DNA of 7,212 nucleotides, from NCBI GenBank assembly GCA_027082895.1, contig JALWTJ010000170.1, forward strand, positions 1-7,212, read 5' to 3'. The notes beneath the pieces are model-generated. The model worked only from the letters and a program-made list of their open reading frames with translations. It ran no database searches and was not told the DNA's origin. Of this stretch, positions 6,072 through 7,212 are shown piece by piece. The stretch comes from Hyphomicrobiales bacterium. GTDB taxonomy: Bacteria; Pseudomonadota; Alphaproteobacteria; Rhizobiales; Devosiaceae. Within the stretch, counting starts at the first letter, position 1; each line of letters begins with the position of its first letter. Both the position numbers and the translations under genes were made by a program.

Positions 6072-7212
6072 ATGCGCGTCATAATTTCAGGGGCCGGCCA
6101 GGTCGGCTATGGTATTGCCGAAAAGCTTTCCAGCGAAGGAATCGAGGTTACCGTCATCGACAATAATGCGGAACTGGTGCAGCGGGTGCGCGATACGCTG
6201 GATGCGCGCGGGGTGCATGGCCATGGCTCGCATCCGGATGTGCTGTCCCGGGCGGGGGCGGCGGATGCGGACATGCTGATTGCCGTTACCCAGGTGGACG
6301 AGGTCAACATGACGGCCTGTCAGGTAGCCCATTCCATTTTCGAGGTGCCCACGCGTATTGCGCGCATCCGGGCCCAGACCTACCTGTCGCCGGAATGGCA
6401 GAACCTGTTTGCCCGCGATCACCTGCCCATTGACGTGATCATTTCCCCCGAAGTGGAGGTGGGTGATCTGATCCTGCAACGCATGACCTATCCAGGGGCC
6501 GACGAGATCATCAGTTTTGAAGATGATGAGGTGGTGGTTCTGGTAATCGAGATTGGCGAGGATTGCGCGGTTGTGGACACGCCCTTGCGCCACCTGACGG
6601 ATCTGTTTCCCAATCTCAGGGCCACCGTTATCGGGGCAAGTCGCAAGGGCAGGGCGATCGTCATCAACTCGTCCGAATCCCTGATACCGGGGGACTATGC
6701 GGTGGTTGCCGTTGCCCGGGACCAGGTGAGCCGGGTGCTGGCCCTGTTCGGGCACGAGGAAACATCCCCCTCCAACGTGGTGATCGCGGGGGGTGGAAAC
6801 GTGGGCCGGTATGTAGCGACCCGTCTGGAGCAGGGGGAGCGCAAGGTCAGCGTGCGGGTGATCGAGAATGATCGCAAGGCTGCCCAGCTGGCCGCCGAGA
6901 CCATGAAGAAATCGATCGTGGTATTCGGGGATGCCCTGAACGAGGAAATTCTGCGCGAGGTGAACATTTCGGATGCGGACATGTTTCTGGGGCTCACCAA
7001 TGATGATGAGACAAACATTCTTGCCTCGGTTCTGTCCAGCGAACTCGGTTGCAAGGCAAATTTTGCGTTGGTGAACCAGACCCATTATTCCCGCTTTGCC
7101 AACCGTCTGGGCGTCGATGCATTCATCAATCCGCGCTCGGTGACGGTTTCCAAGATCCTGCGCCATATTCGCCGGGGCCGGATCAAGGGGGTCTATTCCC
7201 TGTTTGACGGGC
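6072..7212 (+). CDS. trkA: Trk potassium uptake regulatory subunit TrkA, 3' truncated by window edge
   Basis: This is the peripheral cytoplasmic NAD-binding protein that gates the TrkH/TrkG potassium channel. The frame is open to the right edge: 380 residues are visible of a family length near 458. Two RCK units in tandem are seen. The first Rossmann fold has GAGQVG (7-12) and D30 at the end of strand 2 for ribose binding, followed by VTQVDEVNMTACQVA, typical of TrkA_N. An RCK_C-like (TrkA_C) region spans about 140-225. The second Rossmann fold has GGGNVG (240-245) and E265 at the strand-2 end, then GDALNEEIL and LTNDDETNILAS. The second TrkA_C domain mostly lies beyond the window. Full bacterial TrkA has this duplicated form, unlike single-unit KtrA. 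It lies 48 bp after ntrX in the same direction, a placement common in alphaproteobacteria, so some read-through from ntrYX is likely. No defect is visible. The antisense open frame at 6087-7166 is a shadow. Confidence 0.95.
   Translation, partial: MRVIISGAGQVGYGIAEKLSSEGIEVTVIDNNAELVQRVRDTLDARGVHGHGSHPDVLSRAGAADADMLIAVTQVDEVNMTACQVAHSIFEVPTRIARIRAQTYLSPEWQNLFARDHLPIDVIISPEVEVGDLILQRMTYPGADEIISFEDDEVVVLVIEIGEDCAVVDTPLRHLTDLFPNLRATVIGASRKGRAIVINSSESLIPGDYAVVAVARDQVSRVLALFGHEETSPSNVVIAGGGNVGRYVATRLEQGERKVSVRVIENDRKAAQLAAETMKKSIVVFGDALNEEILREVNISDADMFLGLTNDDETNILASVLSSELGCKANFALVNQTHYSRFANRLGVDAFINPRSVTVSKILRHIRRGRIKGVYSLFDG

Noticed and set aside
6087..7166. 359-codon open frame on the - strand opposite trkA
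   Set aside because: trkA on the + strand has two complete NAD-binding motifs and a ribosome site. The antisense translation has no domain.

Overview
The window carries a core regulatory locus of an alphaproteobacterium: the end of ntrB, then complete ntrC, ntrY and ntrX, then the start of trkA, all on the + strand. The order ntrB-ntrC-ntrY-ntrX-trkA is characteristic of Alphaproteobacteria. NtrY and NtrX are typical of that class, and the DNA is GC-rich with G/C-biased third codon positions. An acetic-acid-bacterium or rhodospirillum-like lineage is possible, but that is a weak impression from memory of protein style and cannot be settled here. I see no mobile element, tRNA, rRNA, CRISPR array or sign of recent transfer.

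Layout: positions 2-541 hold the C-terminal half of the nitrogen sensor kinase NtrB (ATPase domain only). It overlaps ntrC (538-1992) by 4 bp. A 191-bp gap (1993-2183) with several small dyad symmetries follows and may contain the control region of the second unit. Then come ntrY (2184-4625), a four-helix membrane sensor kinase, and ntrX (4641-6023), its response regulator, 15 bp apart. A 48-bp gap with a perfect 12-bp palindrome leads to trkA (6072 to the window edge), the NAD-binding regulatory subunit of a Trk-type potassium uptake system. trkA is open at the right edge.

How they work together: NtrB/NtrC is the classical cytoplasmic nitrogen-status pair that activates sigma-54 promoters. 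NtrC here has all the expected sigma-54 activator motifs. NtrY/NtrX is a second, membrane-anchored pair linked in various alphaproteobacteria to nitrogen metabolism, redox/respiration and envelope functions. NtrX here keeps a complete receiver and a Fis-type DNA-binding domain, but its AAA+ domain is degenerate: no GAFTGA loop, and cysteine where the Walker B aspartate should be. It probably acts as a phosphorylation-controlled DNA-binding protein rather than a sigma-54 activator.

The locus is mostly ordinary. The points worth a second look are the eroded NtrX ATPase, an acidic disordered tail on NtrY, and the dyads in the two intergenic gaps. I found no evidence for a new system.
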